Source: Sulfurovum sp. (GTDB lineage: Bacteria; Campylobacterota; Campylobacteria; Campylobacterales; Sulfurovaceae). From it: 52,503 bases of DNA. This document shows positions 26,631 through 35,123 of this stretch, piece after piece (positions within the stretch are counted from its first letter, which is position 1; each line of letters begins with the position of its first letter). The stretch is from the NCBI GenBank assembly GCA_026983515.1, contig JALWHT010000035.1, positions 13,837-66,339 on the forward strand, in the 5' to 3' direction. Made by a program: the position numbers and the translations under genes. The notes below the pieces were generated by a model. It saw nothing but the letters and a program-made list of their open reading frames with translations. It ran no database searches and was not told the DNA's origin.

Positions 26631-27287
26631 CTATTTTGAAAAGTGCTGGTAGTCTTTGACGCCATGCCAGTCACCACCCCACTGCCAGCCATACGCCTTG
26701 AATACCTTTACCGCTTCGTCATTTCTCAGCAAAATGGCTTTGTCCTCAGCACTGCTGTTTCGGTGTTGCCGTTTTCTGCACTGAAGCGATGCTTTATGTG
26801 CAATGTGTCCATTTCTGGAAATGTAAGGATTTTCAAGCGGATTGAGGTCGATTGCCCTGCCGTAACTGTGTTTGGACCACTTTTTGCTACCTGTAGCATT
26901 GCGACAGTTGAATGCCGACGTATTGTCTGCGTCAATACTTTTCCAGTCATTGCCGCCAAAATCGCTGACCAGACGCATTTGCCGGATGGGATACCCTGAC
27001 TTGTAAAGTTTTTTAAAGACTTCGGTTACCTCTTTGGCCACAGCTTTGTGTACAATCATCTCTCCGGTACGCTCTTTTCCTGTAAAGTCGATATAGGTCA
27101 TGGTCAGATAGCGTAAATTTTGGTAGTGCACCGGACATCCCTCATGCCAGGAGTGCCCCTTAATCATACGTGCCTTTACCGTTTTGTTGACAGGAGCAAT
27201 TGTAGCATGGTATTTTCCCCATGCATCCCCTGTCAAGAACAGGAAGAGTATGCCATGCAATACATACCTGTACGGCTTACCGACCAT
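26631..27287 (-). CDS. M15-family D-alanyl-D-alanine carboxypeptidase-like metallopeptidase
   Basis: The zinc-site motifs of the M15 family are clear: SKHSYGRAIDLNP (His and Asp ligands) and GWQWGGDWHGVKDYQHF (third ligand His with the catalytic Glu/Asp region). It should cleave peptide stems of peptidoglycan in the periplasm. A signal segment (YVLHGILFLFLTGDAWG) lies near the N-terminus. The track starts at 27347. I prefer ATG 27287 (MVGKPYRYV), which puts a short basic stretch before the hydrophobic core and overlaps the HPt gene by only 11 bp; the ribosome-binding site is weak, so the start is uncertain. It lies 12 bp upstream of pyk. Confidence 0.75.
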   Translation of the reverse strand: MVGKPYRYVLHGILFLFLTGDAWGKYHATIAPVNKTVKARMIKGHSWHEGCPVHYQNLRYLTMTYIDFTGKERTGEMIVHKAVAKEVTEVFKKLYKSGYPIRQMRLVSDFGGNDWKSIDADNTSAFNCRNATGSKKWSKHSYGRAIDLNPLENPYISRNGHIAHKASLQCRKRQHRNSSAEDKAILLRNDEAVKVFKAYGWQWGGDWHGVKDYQHFSK

Positions 27288-27591
27288 GCAATACTGCCTG
27301 CAGCTTTTCAATTTGTTCATGCAATGATTCGTCTTCCCGCAGATCATTCATCTTGTCTCCGGCATCGATATTACCAAGGTTATAGAGCAGCCCTTTCAAA
27401 GCATGCAGGGACTTGTCAATGGCTTCTTTGTCAGGTTCGGGTTCAGATAAAAGCTGCATCAGCTTTTCCATTTCCGCTTCCAAATCACGTCTGCCTGAAA
27501 GAAGCAGTTTTTCCACCTGCTCTTCCTGAAATCCAAAATTTTCAAACTTTTTAGCTGCAATCTGCAAACTTTCTTCCACAAGTGTATTCAT
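27277..27591 (-). CDS. HPt (histidine phosphotransfer) domain protein
   Basis: 104 residues from ATG 27591 (MNTLVEES). The track's start at 27633 adds 14 residues with no family support, and AAGGG precedes the shorter start. The C-terminal half has the HPt phospho-acceptor motif LHALKGLLYNLGNIDAGDKMNDL (compare the usual H-x-L-K-G-x(4)-[LI]-G). The rest is a helical bundle with many acidic residues. HPt proteins relay phosphate from the receiver domain of a hybrid kinase to a response regulator. It is transcribed divergently from the NarL-type regulator, and two hybrid kinases are encoded within 6 kb. Confidence in the HPt call is moderate because the N-terminal half is not diagnostic. Confidence 0.7.
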   Translation of the reverse strand: MNTLVEESLQIAAKKFENFGFQEEQVEKLLLSGRRDLEAEMEKLMQLLSEPEPDKEAIDKSLHALKGLLYNLGNIDAGDKMNDLREDESLHEQIEKLQAVLHGR

Positions 27592-27679
27592 CGTACTTTT
27601 CCCTTTTGTCTGTGCATATTGTATATTGTACACTATTTCCTATTTTGAAACCATACAAACCGCTTCAAGAATATATACC

Positions 27680-27696
27680 GTATAGTTTGCTATACT
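27680..27696 (+). promoter_or_regulatory. Inverted repeat overlapping the -10 of the NarL-type regulator gene
   Basis: GTATAG-TTTG-CTATAC (27680-27695) is a perfect 16-bp inverted repeat. Its right arm overlaps a -10-like TATACT (27691-27696), 34 bp upstream of the ATG at 27730. It could be an operator, possibly autoregulatory. This is inference. Confidence 0.4.
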
Positions 27697-27729
27697 ATCT
27701 GACAAAACAATCATACAGAGAGCGTAAAA

Positions 27730-28380
27730 ATGGTAAGCTTAGCAGTAGCAGACGATCATGAACTCATTCGTAACGGTCTTGAAATGATCATTCGTACACG
27801 CAGTGATATGCAGGTTACCGTGCAGGCGGCCAGTTATCATGAACTTCTTGAAGGTTTGGGTAAAGAGCATGTCGACCTTCTTTTGCTCGATCTCAACCTT
27901 GGCGACCTCAATGGTCTTGCCACCATTGAAGAGATCCGTACACGCTACCCTAATCTGCCTATTCTTGTACTTAGTGCCTATCCTGAAGAAGTATATGCCC
28001 TGCGTGCATTTAAAAGCGGTGCGCTGGGCTACCTGAACAAATCTGTTGTCTCTTCGGAACTGATTGATGCTATCACAACGGTATTGCGGGGAGAGAAATA
28101 TATCAGCAGAACATTCGAAGAGATTTTGCCCTTTGGAACAGACCTCAATCCAGAAAAAAAAGCCATTGGCGACCTCCTCTCAAAAAGAGAGTTTGAAGTA
28201 CTCAACCTCATTGCACAGGGAAAATCCCCAAAAGAGATTGCCGAGGAGATGGCGCTTAGTCCAAAAACCGTTTCAACCTACCGCACACGTATTCTGGACA
28301 AACTCTCCCTTGAAAATACGGCTCAGCTTCAGCGTTTTGCCTATGAAACATTTTCGGGCAATACTGAATCTACACAGTAG
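27730..28380 (+). CDS. NarL/LuxR-family response regulator
   Basis: 216 residues. The receiver domain (residues 1-120) has the acidic pair (VADDHE), the phospho-acceptor Asp in LLLLDLNLGD, Ser in VLSAY and Lys in GYLNKSV. The C-terminal LuxR-type helix-turn-helix is LSKREFEVLNLIAQGKSPKEIAEEMALSPKTVSTYRTRILDKL. It is the only DNA-binding output among the signalling proteins here, so it is the prime candidate for reading out the phosphorelay. Its last 11 bp overlap the convergent sensor kinase gene. Confidence 0.92.
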   Translation: MVSLAVADDHELIRNGLEMIIRTRSDMQVTVQAASYHELLEGLGKEHVDLLLLDLNLGDLNGLATIEEIRTRYPNLPILVLSAYPEEVYALRAFKSGALGYLNKSVVSSELIDAITTVLRGEKYISRTFEEILPFGTDLNPEKKAIGDLLSKREFEVLNLIAQGKSPKEIAEEMALSPKTVSTYRTRILDKLSLENTAQLQRFAYETFSGNTESTQ

Positions 28381-29725
28381 TCACAGGGAAAAGTATTTTA
28401 AAGATCGCACCCCGTTCTCCATTGCAGACAGAGAGTTCACCCATGCAGTGCTTTTCAATAATCAGTTTGGACATATAAAGCCCAAGCCCTGTACCTCCGC
28501 TCTCCTCTTTTGTTGTAAAATAGGGATCAAAAATTCTATCGATGATCTCTTCGGAAATACCGCCACCGTTGTCTTCAATTTCCAAACAGGACTTCCCTTC
28601 TTCATGATGCATACGGATAATGATCTCCTTCTGACTCTGTGACGTTTTTGAAAGGACATCCTTGGCATTGTTCAACAAGTTCAACACCACATGCAAAATT
28701 TCATTGGGGTAGGAGTGAATAACACAGTTGCACCTTCCTGCCATCGTAACCTGAATATCTTCCGCTTCAAGAATAGGAAAAACCAACTCCAAGGCATCAT
28801 CGACGATTTCGGATAGTACCAGATTGCACTTCTCCTGATCCTGGGCAAAAAAATTCCTGAAATCATCAATGGTTTTGGAAAGATGCTGCACATACTCTTC
28901 AATACGTTTTGTCTTTTCTACCACCTTCTCTGTATCACATTTCCCCTGCCTGCTCATCACCTGCAGTCCGGAGTTTGTCAGAGCAATAGCATTGAGCGGC
29001 TGTCGCCACTGGTGGGCGATCATACTTAACACTTCCCCCATCTGCGCATATCGTGCCTGTCTGAAGAGCATCTGTTCCTGTTCGCTGTTTTTTCGAACTT
29101 CTTCCTCTACACGTTCTTCCAGACTCTCATTCAGCATTTCCAGCTCTTTCGTACGTTTTTCAAGTTCCTGCGTCTTTTTTTGCACTTCCTCAGAAAGTCT
29201 GCTTTGAATATATTTGAGACGGCGAGTGGAATCTTCTTCAATGCTGGCATACCAATTGGAGATCATCAGAACGATCACCATATTGAGCAGCCAAATAAAA
29301 AAATCTACCACACTAAGAGAAAAGCTCTCCCTATCCACCGCAAAAAGTATCAGCAGCAGTACCGTCAAACTGCTTATCCAATAGAGTGCTTCATCCCGGT
29401 CAAACAGATAATAGATCATGTAGACAACAGTGGAGAACCATATAAAACGGATAGGAATGTCAGGATGGTTTCTCAAAAGGAATAAAGACGCAATAACCGC
29501 AGCAAAGAATACAATCCGTGTAACGATTTTATAGGCTTCTTTATTTTTTTGTATTTTGACAAAACCCCAAACAGAAATAAGGGTAAAGATAAAATCAGCA
29601 ATAGACTGTGCTGTATCACCTTCAATAAAACGGACAATGGTCATTAAGCCCATTGTGAGTATCAGTACCACAAGAATACGAAGGAGCAACTCTACTTTCT
29701 GAACGGTAAAATGCTTTCTATGCAC
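28370..29725 (-). CDS. Membrane sensor histidine kinase
   Basis: 451 residues with a GTG start. About six membrane helices lie in residues 10-160 with only short loops, so it is a membrane-embedded sensor without a periplasmic domain. A coiled coil (about 165-225, QKKTQELEKRTKELEMLNESLEERVEEEVRKNS) leads to the H-box MIAHQWRQPLNAIALTNSG. The ATPase domain has the N-box (NLLNNAKDVL), G1 (EDNGGGIS) and G2 (GGTGLGLYMSK). The 'HQWRQPLN' H-box class is very common in Campylobacterota. It is the last gene of a minus-strand signalling operon, 12 bp after the hybrid kinase. Confidence 0.9.
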   Translation of the reverse strand: MHRKHFTVQKVELLLRILVVLILTMGLMTIVRFIEGDTAQSIADFIFTLISVWGFVKIQKNKEAYKIVTRIVFFAAVIASLFLLRNHPDIPIRFIWFSTVVYMIYYLFDRDEALYWISSLTVLLLILFAVDRESFSLSVVDFFIWLLNMVIVLMISNWYASIEEDSTRRLKYIQSRLSEEVQKKTQELEKRTKELEMLNESLEERVEEEVRKNSEQEQMLFRQARYAQMGEVLSMIAHQWRQPLNAIALTNSGLQVMSRQGKCDTEKVVEKTKRIEEYVQHLSKTIDDFRNFFAQDQEKCNLVLSEIVDDALELVFPILEAEDIQVTMAGRCNCVIHSYPNEILHVVLNLLNNAKDVLSKTSQSQKEIIIRMHHEEGKSCLEIEDNGGGISEEIIDRIFDPYFTTKEESGGTGLGLYMSKLIIEKHCMGELSVCNGERGAIFKILFPVTTV

Positions 29726-29737
29726 CTCTGTTTCTCC

Positions 29738-31342
29738 CTATACACCTGGCTTGACGGGACATGCTTTGAGAAGACGGCTGATGAGAGCCAGCAGATTCTC
29801 CGGTTCTACCGGTTTACTGATATAGTCGTCAAACCCAGCCTTCAGGAAGCGTTCCCTGTCACCCTGTATAGCATTCGCTGTCAATGACACAATAGGGGTA
29901 TGCGGCCGCTTTTCAGCCTCTTCAAGTTTTACAATCTTTTTCATTGCCTCCATACCACCCATATTCGGCATATTCTCATCCATCAAAATAATGTCAAAGG
30001 TACCGTTTTTGAATTTTTCAATCGCTTCCAGACCATCTGTCGCCATTTCATAGGTCAGTCCCGCATTGTCCAGAATGATGCCAAGCAGCATACGATTTGC
30101 TTCATAATCTTCAACAATCAAGACATGCCCCTTTTCAATGGTCACTTCCTCACTGCTTTCTTTAACCTCACTGCCCTCTTCCAACGGGAGTGAGAGGGTA
30201 AAGGTACTTCCTTCCCCTTCTTTGCTTTTTAGGGTTAATGTTCCTCCCAGCATGCGAGTAAGTTCCATACTAATGGTCAAGCCCAATCCCGTACCGCCGT
30301 AATTTCTGACTGTCGAACCGTCTGCCTGTGTGAACGGCTCAAAAATGGCCTGCTGCTTCTCTTCACTGATACCAATGCCATAGTCTTTAACCTTAATATT
30401 AAGTGTGCCGTTCTTATACCAGATCACACACTTTACCTTGGAGCCCTCCGGCGTAAACTTCAATGCATTGGAAAGCAGATTGGTAAAGATCTGCTTGATT
30501 CTCAACGCGTCCCCATACAGTATTTTTGGCATATCATTATTGTATCGGATCTGAAACGCAATATTTTTTTCCGCCGCTTTGGCCTGAAACAGCTCTGCGA
30601 TCATAATCAGATCTTCATAAGGGTTGAAGTTATAGGGTTCAATGGTGAGTTTGCCGCTTTCTATTTTGGAAAGATCCAAAATATCATTGATGATTTGAAG
30701 CAGGGACTCAGAAGAATTTTTAATGATTTTCAGATACTTCTGTTTTGTTTCATCCTGTTCATCTTTTTCAAGCAGTTTGATAAACCCGGTAATGGCATTT
30801 AATGGGGTACGGATTTCATGGGACATATTGGCAAGAAAACGGCTCTTCTGCACGGTTGCTTCTTCTGCAACTTTTTTGGCAAGGGCAAGGCGCTCGGTCA
30901 TCGCTTTGTACTCTTTACGTTGTAGCAATATCTCTACTGCATGGCCGAGGACTTTTTCGAAACGCTCCATTTCAATCGGTTTGGGAATAAAGTGTGTCAC
31001 TTCCAGATCAAGGAGTTCAAGGAGATATTCTCTCTCATTGTGGGCTGAAAAGACAACGAACAACTGACGTTCATTCAGTTTCTGAATTTCACGGATCATC
31101 TCAATACCGTTGAGTTTGGGCATTCTTATATCAGTCAGGACTATGTCATAGTAACAAGATTGACGTGCATAAAAATCACGATATTTCTTCAGTCCCTCTT
31201 CACCGTTTTGAGCAACATCGATATTTGAAAAATACATTTGCAGCAAATCGATGGTACTCTCTCGCACGGACCGGTTGTCTTCTACATAGAGAATACGGAC
31301 ATTGTCAACATTTAAAAGCAGTTCATGTAGTGATTTTCTCAT
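29738..31342 (-). CDS. Cytoplasmic REC-HisKA-HATPase-REC hybrid histidine kinase
   Basis: 534 residues with no membrane segment. An N-terminal receiver (residues 1-130: ILYVEDNRS, DIVLTDIRMPKLNG, PKPIEMERF) is followed by the H-box FLANMSHEIRTPLNAITGF (His near 175), the N-box NLLSNALKFTPEGS, and the G-boxes KDYGIGIS and GGTGLGLTIS. A second receiver is at the C-terminus (HVLIVEDYEANRM, DIILMDENMPNMGG, YISKPVEPE). With a receiver at each end it can accept a signal from another kinase and pass phosphate on. The terminal receiver needs an HPt partner, and one is encoded at 27.3-27.6 kb. Confidence 0.92.
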   Translation of the reverse strand: MRKSLHELLLNVDNVRILYVEDNRSVRESTIDLLQMYFSNIDVAQNGEEGLKKYRDFYARQSCYYDIVLTDIRMPKLNGIEMIREIQKLNERQLFVVFSAHNEREYLLELLDLEVTHFIPKPIEMERFEKVLGHAVEILLQRKEYKAMTERLALAKKVAEEATVQKSRFLANMSHEIRTPLNAITGFIKLLEKDEQDETKQKYLKIIKNSSESLLQIINDILDLSKIESGKLTIEPYNFNPYEDLIMIAELFQAKAAEKNIAFQIRYNNDMPKILYGDALRIKQIFTNLLSNALKFTPEGSKVKCVIWYKNGTLNIKVKDYGIGISEEKQQAIFEPFTQADGSTVRNYGGTGLGLTISMELTRMLGGTLTLKSKEGEGSTFTLSLPLEEGSEVKESSEEVTIEKGHVLIVEDYEANRMLLGIILDNAGLTYEMATDGLEAIEKFKNGTFDIILMDENMPNMGGMEAMKKIVKLEEAEKRPHTPIVSLTANAIQGDRERFLKAGFDDYISKPVEPENLLALISRLLKACPVKPGV

Positions 31343-31366
31343 ACCCTATTTTACCCTATTATGCCA

Positions 31367-31927
31367 CTATTTTCCGAGTACAGCTCTGATCTGGTTGGGA
31401 ATATAGTATTGAAACTGCTTTGGAAAAATAAAAAAGTCCATTTTCCCTTTGATATGCTCAATCTCACTCCACTGGTCTATCTCAAAGTCTATGGCAACCA
31501 CACCCATACCGGGAATTTTGGAAATATGCTCATCCATCAGCATATTCGCCATATCGGTTACCTGGGGATTGTGCCCGACCACAAAAATACGTTCTACATC
31601 ACTCTCCTGCATCATAATGATCTGACGAAGTGTCTCCGTATCGGTAAAGTAGAGCTCCTGCATATAGTTGATAGGGCCATCAAACGACAGTTTTTTTGCC
31701 AGAATATCTGCTGTCTCTTCCGCACGACGGGCACAGCTGGCAAGTATGATATCCGGGCGGATACCTCTGAGCATCAGATAGGAACCGATCGTTTCGATGC
31801 TCTTTTTGCCTTTTTTGGTCAATCCCCGTTCAAAATCACTGGCATCGATATCTTTCCAGCTCGACTTGGCATGCCGGATCAAATATAATGTTTTAATAAT
31901 ACACCTCGTTTCTGAGTTTATGGACAC
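31367..31927 (-). CDS. sixA: Phosphohistidine phosphatase SixA
   Basis: About 186 residues of the histidine phosphatase superfamily. The catalytic RHG-type motif is LYLIRHAKSSWKD, the second histidine is in VVGHNPQVTDMA, and LASCARRAEETADIL supplies a phosphate-binding arginine. SixA removes phosphate from His in HPt domains (ArcB in E. coli) or phosphotransfer proteins. Here it sits between the hybrid kinase and the Roadblock gene, suggesting it resets this relay. The track's start is a GTG at 31927 crowded against its purine-rich upstream; see the finding on an alternative ATT start near KTLYLIRH. Confidence 0.88.
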   Translation of the reverse strand: MSINSETRCIIKTLYLIRHAKSSWKDIDASDFERGLTKKGKKSIETIGSYLMLRGIRPDIILASCARRAEETADILAKKLSFDGPINYMQELYFTDTETLRQIIMMQESDVERIFVVGHNPQVTDMANMLMDEHISKIPGMGVVAIDFEIDQWSEIEHIKGKMDFFIFPKQFQYYIPNQIRAVLGK

Positions 31928-31950
31928 CCTCTACAGAATATCCTCTCTTG

Positions 31951-32340
31951 TTACATCTGTCCCAGTTCTTCCGACATTTTTTTTGCCGCTTTGTCCATAA
32001 CCATTTTTGCCAATGCAACATTGCCGTCATCTCTGAAAATGGCAAATACGTTAAGTTTGGCAAAGTTGTCATCAGAAAGCTGCCCGGCACTGTTGATCAG
32101 GAATACATGTCCGTCAAGTGTCTTTGCTTCAATGGAAGATGCTTCCGAAAACCCGACGTCCAGTGAAGATTCAGATACCATTCTGTAAGCATCATTGAAA
32201 ATACTCGCAGAGTAGGCAATATCCGTTCCTGTATTTTCATTATCAATATAGAGTGTTTCTCCCGAGTAGTTCAGTACTGCTGACCCGAGGTATCCGTTGA
32301 CTGCACGCAGTCTTTTCATTGCATTGTTAAAATCAATCAT
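31951..32340 (-). CDS. Roadblock/LC7 domain protein
   Basis: 129 residues with the alpha/beta Roadblock/LC7 fold pattern: AMKRLRAVNGYLGSAVLNYSGETLYID at the N-terminus, then GHVFLINSAGQLSDDNFAKLNVFAIFRDDGNVALAKMVMDKAA. Such proteins (MglB-like) dimerise and regulate small GTPases or act as signalling scaffolds. No Ras-like GTPase is encoded in the window, so its partner is unknown. It lies between the PAS protein gene (33 bp upstream) and sixA (23 bp downstream) on the minus strand. Confidence 0.75.
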   Translation of the reverse strand: MIDFNNAMKRLRAVNGYLGSAVLNYSGETLYIDNENTGTDIAYSASIFNDAYRMVSESSLDVGFSEASSIEAKTLDGHVFLINSAGQLSDDNFAKLNVFAIFRDDGNVALAKMVMDKAAKKMSEELGQM

Positions 32341-32373
32341 AATATTGTTCTCCTTTTATGATTATAGTGGTTA

Positions 32374-32892
32374 TTATTTGTTCAATTCGTCCATACAGGC
32401 ATTGAATGTCTCAAGCGAATGGCCTCTCTCAGTGAGAAATGTATTAAGTACCTCAAGCGATGCATCAATGCCTCCCTCTTTTTCTGCTTCAAGCATTTTT
32501 GCATACAGTTCGGAAATCGTTGCTTTGGCACTGTCAGTGATACATTTTCTTGTTGAAACGTAGTTCCTGAAGGAACCGTCCGGGTTTTTCGCCATTCTTA
32601 CCTGGGCAAGTACCCAATAATAACTGCCGTCTTTGCAGAGGTTCTTGACATATGCATGCACCTCTTTGCCTTCGGAAATATTGTCCCAAAGATATTTAAA
32701 GATCGCCTTTGGCATATCCGGATGTCTCAAAATAGAATGGGGCTTGTCCAGAAGCTCTCCCTGACTGTATCCTGAAATTTTCATGAAAATAGGGTTAGTA
32801 TAGGTAATATTCCCTTCCGCATCCCCTTTGGATACGATCATGTCGATACTTTTGACTTCTCTTTCTACATCGGTAGGTGTCGGTCTTTCCAT
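32374..32892 (-). CDS. PAS-domain redox/energy sensor, CetB/Aer-like
   Basis: 172 residues. A single PAS domain (residues about 15-115) has the Aer/CetB signature: ITYTNPIFMKISGYSQGELLDKPHSILRHPDMPKAIFKYLWDNISEGKEVHAYVKNLCKDGSYYWVLAQV. In Campylobacter, PAS-only CetB binds FAD and pairs with a membrane transducer for energy taxis; FAD binding here is inferred. A C-terminal helical extension of about 50 residues is additional. It is the first gene of the five-gene minus-strand signalling operon. AAAGGAG lies 8 nt before the ATG, and its promoter faces the GAF kinase promoter across a shared 18-bp motif. Confidence 0.85.
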   Translation of the reverse strand: MERPTPTDVEREVKSIDMIVSKGDAEGNITYTNPIFMKISGYSQGELLDKPHSILRHPDMPKAIFKYLWDNISEGKEVHAYVKNLCKDGSYYWVLAQVRMAKNPDGSFRNYVSTRKCITDSAKATISELYAKMLEAEKEGGIDASLEVLNTFLTERGHSLETFNACMDELNK

Positions 32893-32925
32893 CTGTCACA
32901 CTCCTTTATTTGCATGATTTTTGAA

Positions 32926-32997
32926 ATAGTACCCAAAAAACATCTTTTTGTCTGTAAGAAATATCCTACAGTCAATTTTTTCTTTTTTCACTATAAT
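32926..32997. promoter_or_regulatory. Divergent promoter pair sharing one 18-bp activator-like motif
   Basis: The quasi-palindrome TGTAAGAAATATCCTACA (32953-32970) has its centre 30.5 bp from the first base of TATAAT on the plus strand (32992-32997). It is also 30.5 bp from the first base of TACTAT on the minus strand (32926-32931). If transcription starts follow the usual spacing, the motif is centred at -42.5 for both promoters, the class II activator position, and stands in place of both -35 elements. A matching site occurs at 36849-36866. Confidence 0.6.
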
Positions 32998-33037
32998 GGC
33001 ATCACGAGAAATAAGATGGAAAACGGAGAAAACGAAG

Positions 33038-35089
33038 ATGGGGCAAATCACACTACCTGAACTGAAAACACTGGTATCGGAAACGACACAGAAAATTCAG
33101 GCAGCCAAAGACAATATAGAAATCAACCGTATTGTTGAAAATCTTATCACGCATGTTATGGATACAGACTATGCATCCCTTTGGGTCTTTCATAAAGAAA
33201 CTGCTTCACTTGTGCGTGCACGTGACGATGAAAGTACCAACAACATTTCCATGCTTGGACAACACGGGGTGCTTGCCAAATGTTTCTTCACCCTGAGCGG
33301 AGGCATTTTCAACTATATCGCCAGTGAAAAAGAGTATCTTCCGGAAGTCGACAACCCTGACAATATCCGTATCAAATCAAAAATTATCGTCCCTATTATT
33401 GATAATGAACATTTTCTAGGGATGGTCACCGCATACAGTTCCATCAAGAAGATCAAAAACTTCACACCTGATGACCTTGCAATTCTTGAGGCACTGGTAC
33501 CTTTCCTTATCAATGTCATCTACCTTATGTATCCAGAGATGAAACATCAGAAAGAAAAAGTGTATATTAGCCAACACCTGCTGGAGAGTTCCGAAAATAT
33601 AGTAGAAAAAGTCGAAGAGGTACAGCAGCAGCAACAGCAAAAGGAAGAGAGCGAACAGACCCTCAATTTTCTTGCTAATACAGTCCACGACATTCGAACA
33701 CCGGCAAATTCTCTATTTGGTTTTCTGGAACTTATGGAAGATCAGGTGCATGACAAACGACTTCTGCAATATATTCACAATGCAAAAGAGAGTGCACAGT
33801 TTATCAATGATCTAACGACCTCCATCCTCGATCGTATTTCAAGCCAGCGCGAACGTATTAAAACAGAGAAGGAAACGGTTAACCCCACCAGATTCCTTGC
33901 TGATATTGCAAAGACATTCTCTGCAAATATGTATAACAAACATATCACCTACAATATCTTTATCGACCCGGTACTCCCTAAAGAGGTACACATAGATACA
34001 ATGATGCTGAAACGGGTGTTGATGAACCTTTTGAACAATGCCTACAAATTTACACCAACAGGCGGGGAGGTCACCCTGCTTGTCCAATACGTTCCGGAAA
34101 AGAAAAAAGTCAAAATCGCTGTCAATGATACCGGCATCGGTATTGCACAGGAAAAACAGACAGAAATTTTCAAAGCCTTTACCCAGGCGGAAGAGCATAC
34201 CAAAGAGCAGTATGGCGGTACCGGGCTTGGACTTTCCATCTGTGCAGAATATATCAGCAAGCTGGGAGGCAAACTGAAACTCAAAAGCCAGCTTGATAAA
34301 GGAAGCAGTTTTTACTTTTCCATTCCACTCGAAATCACCAACGCGGAAAGTCTATTTAATCCTATTTACAATACACTTTTAAAAACAGGCATCATGCTAT
34401 CAAAGAAAAATCTTGCAAGTGCAAGAAATATTGCCCGCTATCTTACATCATTTGGTATTTCCAAAGCACAGTTCCGGACACTTGGCAAAAAAGATATTAT
34501 TCCGGAAGGCTTTACCCATCTGATCTGTTATGAAAGCATGGTCACACAGACACTCAAAGAAGAAGCATTCCAACGCAATATTCCCCTGCTCATTGTTGAA
34601 GAGAACTTCCTCTCTTTGCCCCAACAGCAGGAAGACACTGTCTCAATCATTTCACAGTACGATTACTATGCGAATGAACTGTATGAACTTCTTGCAGAAC
34701 ACCAGCCCCTGAAAATTCTGGTTGCAGATGACGATAAGATCAACCTTGAACTGATCAAAGCCATACTCGCTGATGAGTTCTGCCATATCGATACGGTAAC
34801 GGACGGGAAAGATGCACTGGAAATGCTGAAGACGGCACATGAAAACGGCACTCCCTATCACATTGCCTACCTCGACAAACAGATGCCTACCCTATCCGGT
34901 TCAGAAGTGATCAGTCAATACAGAAAACTTGAAAACGGAAAAACATCCAATAGACTTTTTGCAGTTTCTATTTCAGGAGACGGCAGAAAAGACCAGCAGA
35001 GTGCAGCATTGTTTGACATGTTTGTCGGAAAACCGTTCAATAAAAAAGCAATTCAGGAAACCATTGAACTCGCCAAAAAATTACACTGA
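33038..35089 (+). CDS. GAF-HisKA-HATPase-REC hybrid histidine kinase
   Basis: About 683 residues, soluble. An N-terminal GAF-type sensor (residues 1-165) is followed by a Gln-rich coiled linker (VEEVQQQQQQKEESEQ), then the H-box FLANTVHDIRTPANSLFGF (His near 219), the N-box NLLNNAYKFTPTGG, and the G-boxes NDTGIGIA and GGTGLGLSI. A region with a receiver-like fold but no acidic phospho-site (about 450-560) follows, then a true receiver (ILVADDDKINLEL, IAYLDKQMPTLSG, FVGKPF). The track starts at 32948, but that ATG lies upstream of the TATAAT at 32992-32997, so ATG 33038, with GGAG upstream, is the likely start. Confidence 0.88.
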   Translation: MGQITLPELKTLVSETTQKIQAAKDNIEINRIVENLITHVMDTDYASLWVFHKETASLVRARDDESTNNISMLGQHGVLAKCFFTLSGGIFNYIASEKEYLPEVDNPDNIRIKSKIIVPIIDNEHFLGMVTAYSSIKKIKNFTPDDLAILEALVPFLINVIYLMYPEMKHQKEKVYISQHLLESSENIVEKVEEVQQQQQQKEESEQTLNFLANTVHDIRTPANSLFGFLELMEDQVHDKRLLQYIHNAKESAQFINDLTTSILDRISSQRERIKTEKETVNPTRFLADIAKTFSANMYNKHITYNIFIDPVLPKEVHIDTMMLKRVLMNLLNNAYKFTPTGGEVTLLVQYVPEKKKVKIAVNDTGIGIAQEKQTEIFKAFTQAEEHTKEQYGGTGLGLSICAEYISKLGGKLKLKSQLDKGSSFYFSIPLEITNAESLFNPIYNTLLKTGIMLSKKNLASARNIARYLTSFGISKAQFRTLGKKDIIPEGFTHLICYESMVTQTLKEEAFQRNIPLLIVEENFLSLPQQQEDTVSIISQYDYYANELYELLAEHQPLKILVADDDKINLELIKAILADEFCHIDTVTDGKDALEMLKTAHENGTPYHIAYLDKQMPTLSGSEVISQYRKLENGKTSNRLFAVSISGDGRKDQQSAALFDMFVGKPFNKKAIQETIELAKKLH

Positions 35090-35123
35090 AACACAATCAC
35101 AGTGTCATGATATTACACTTCTT

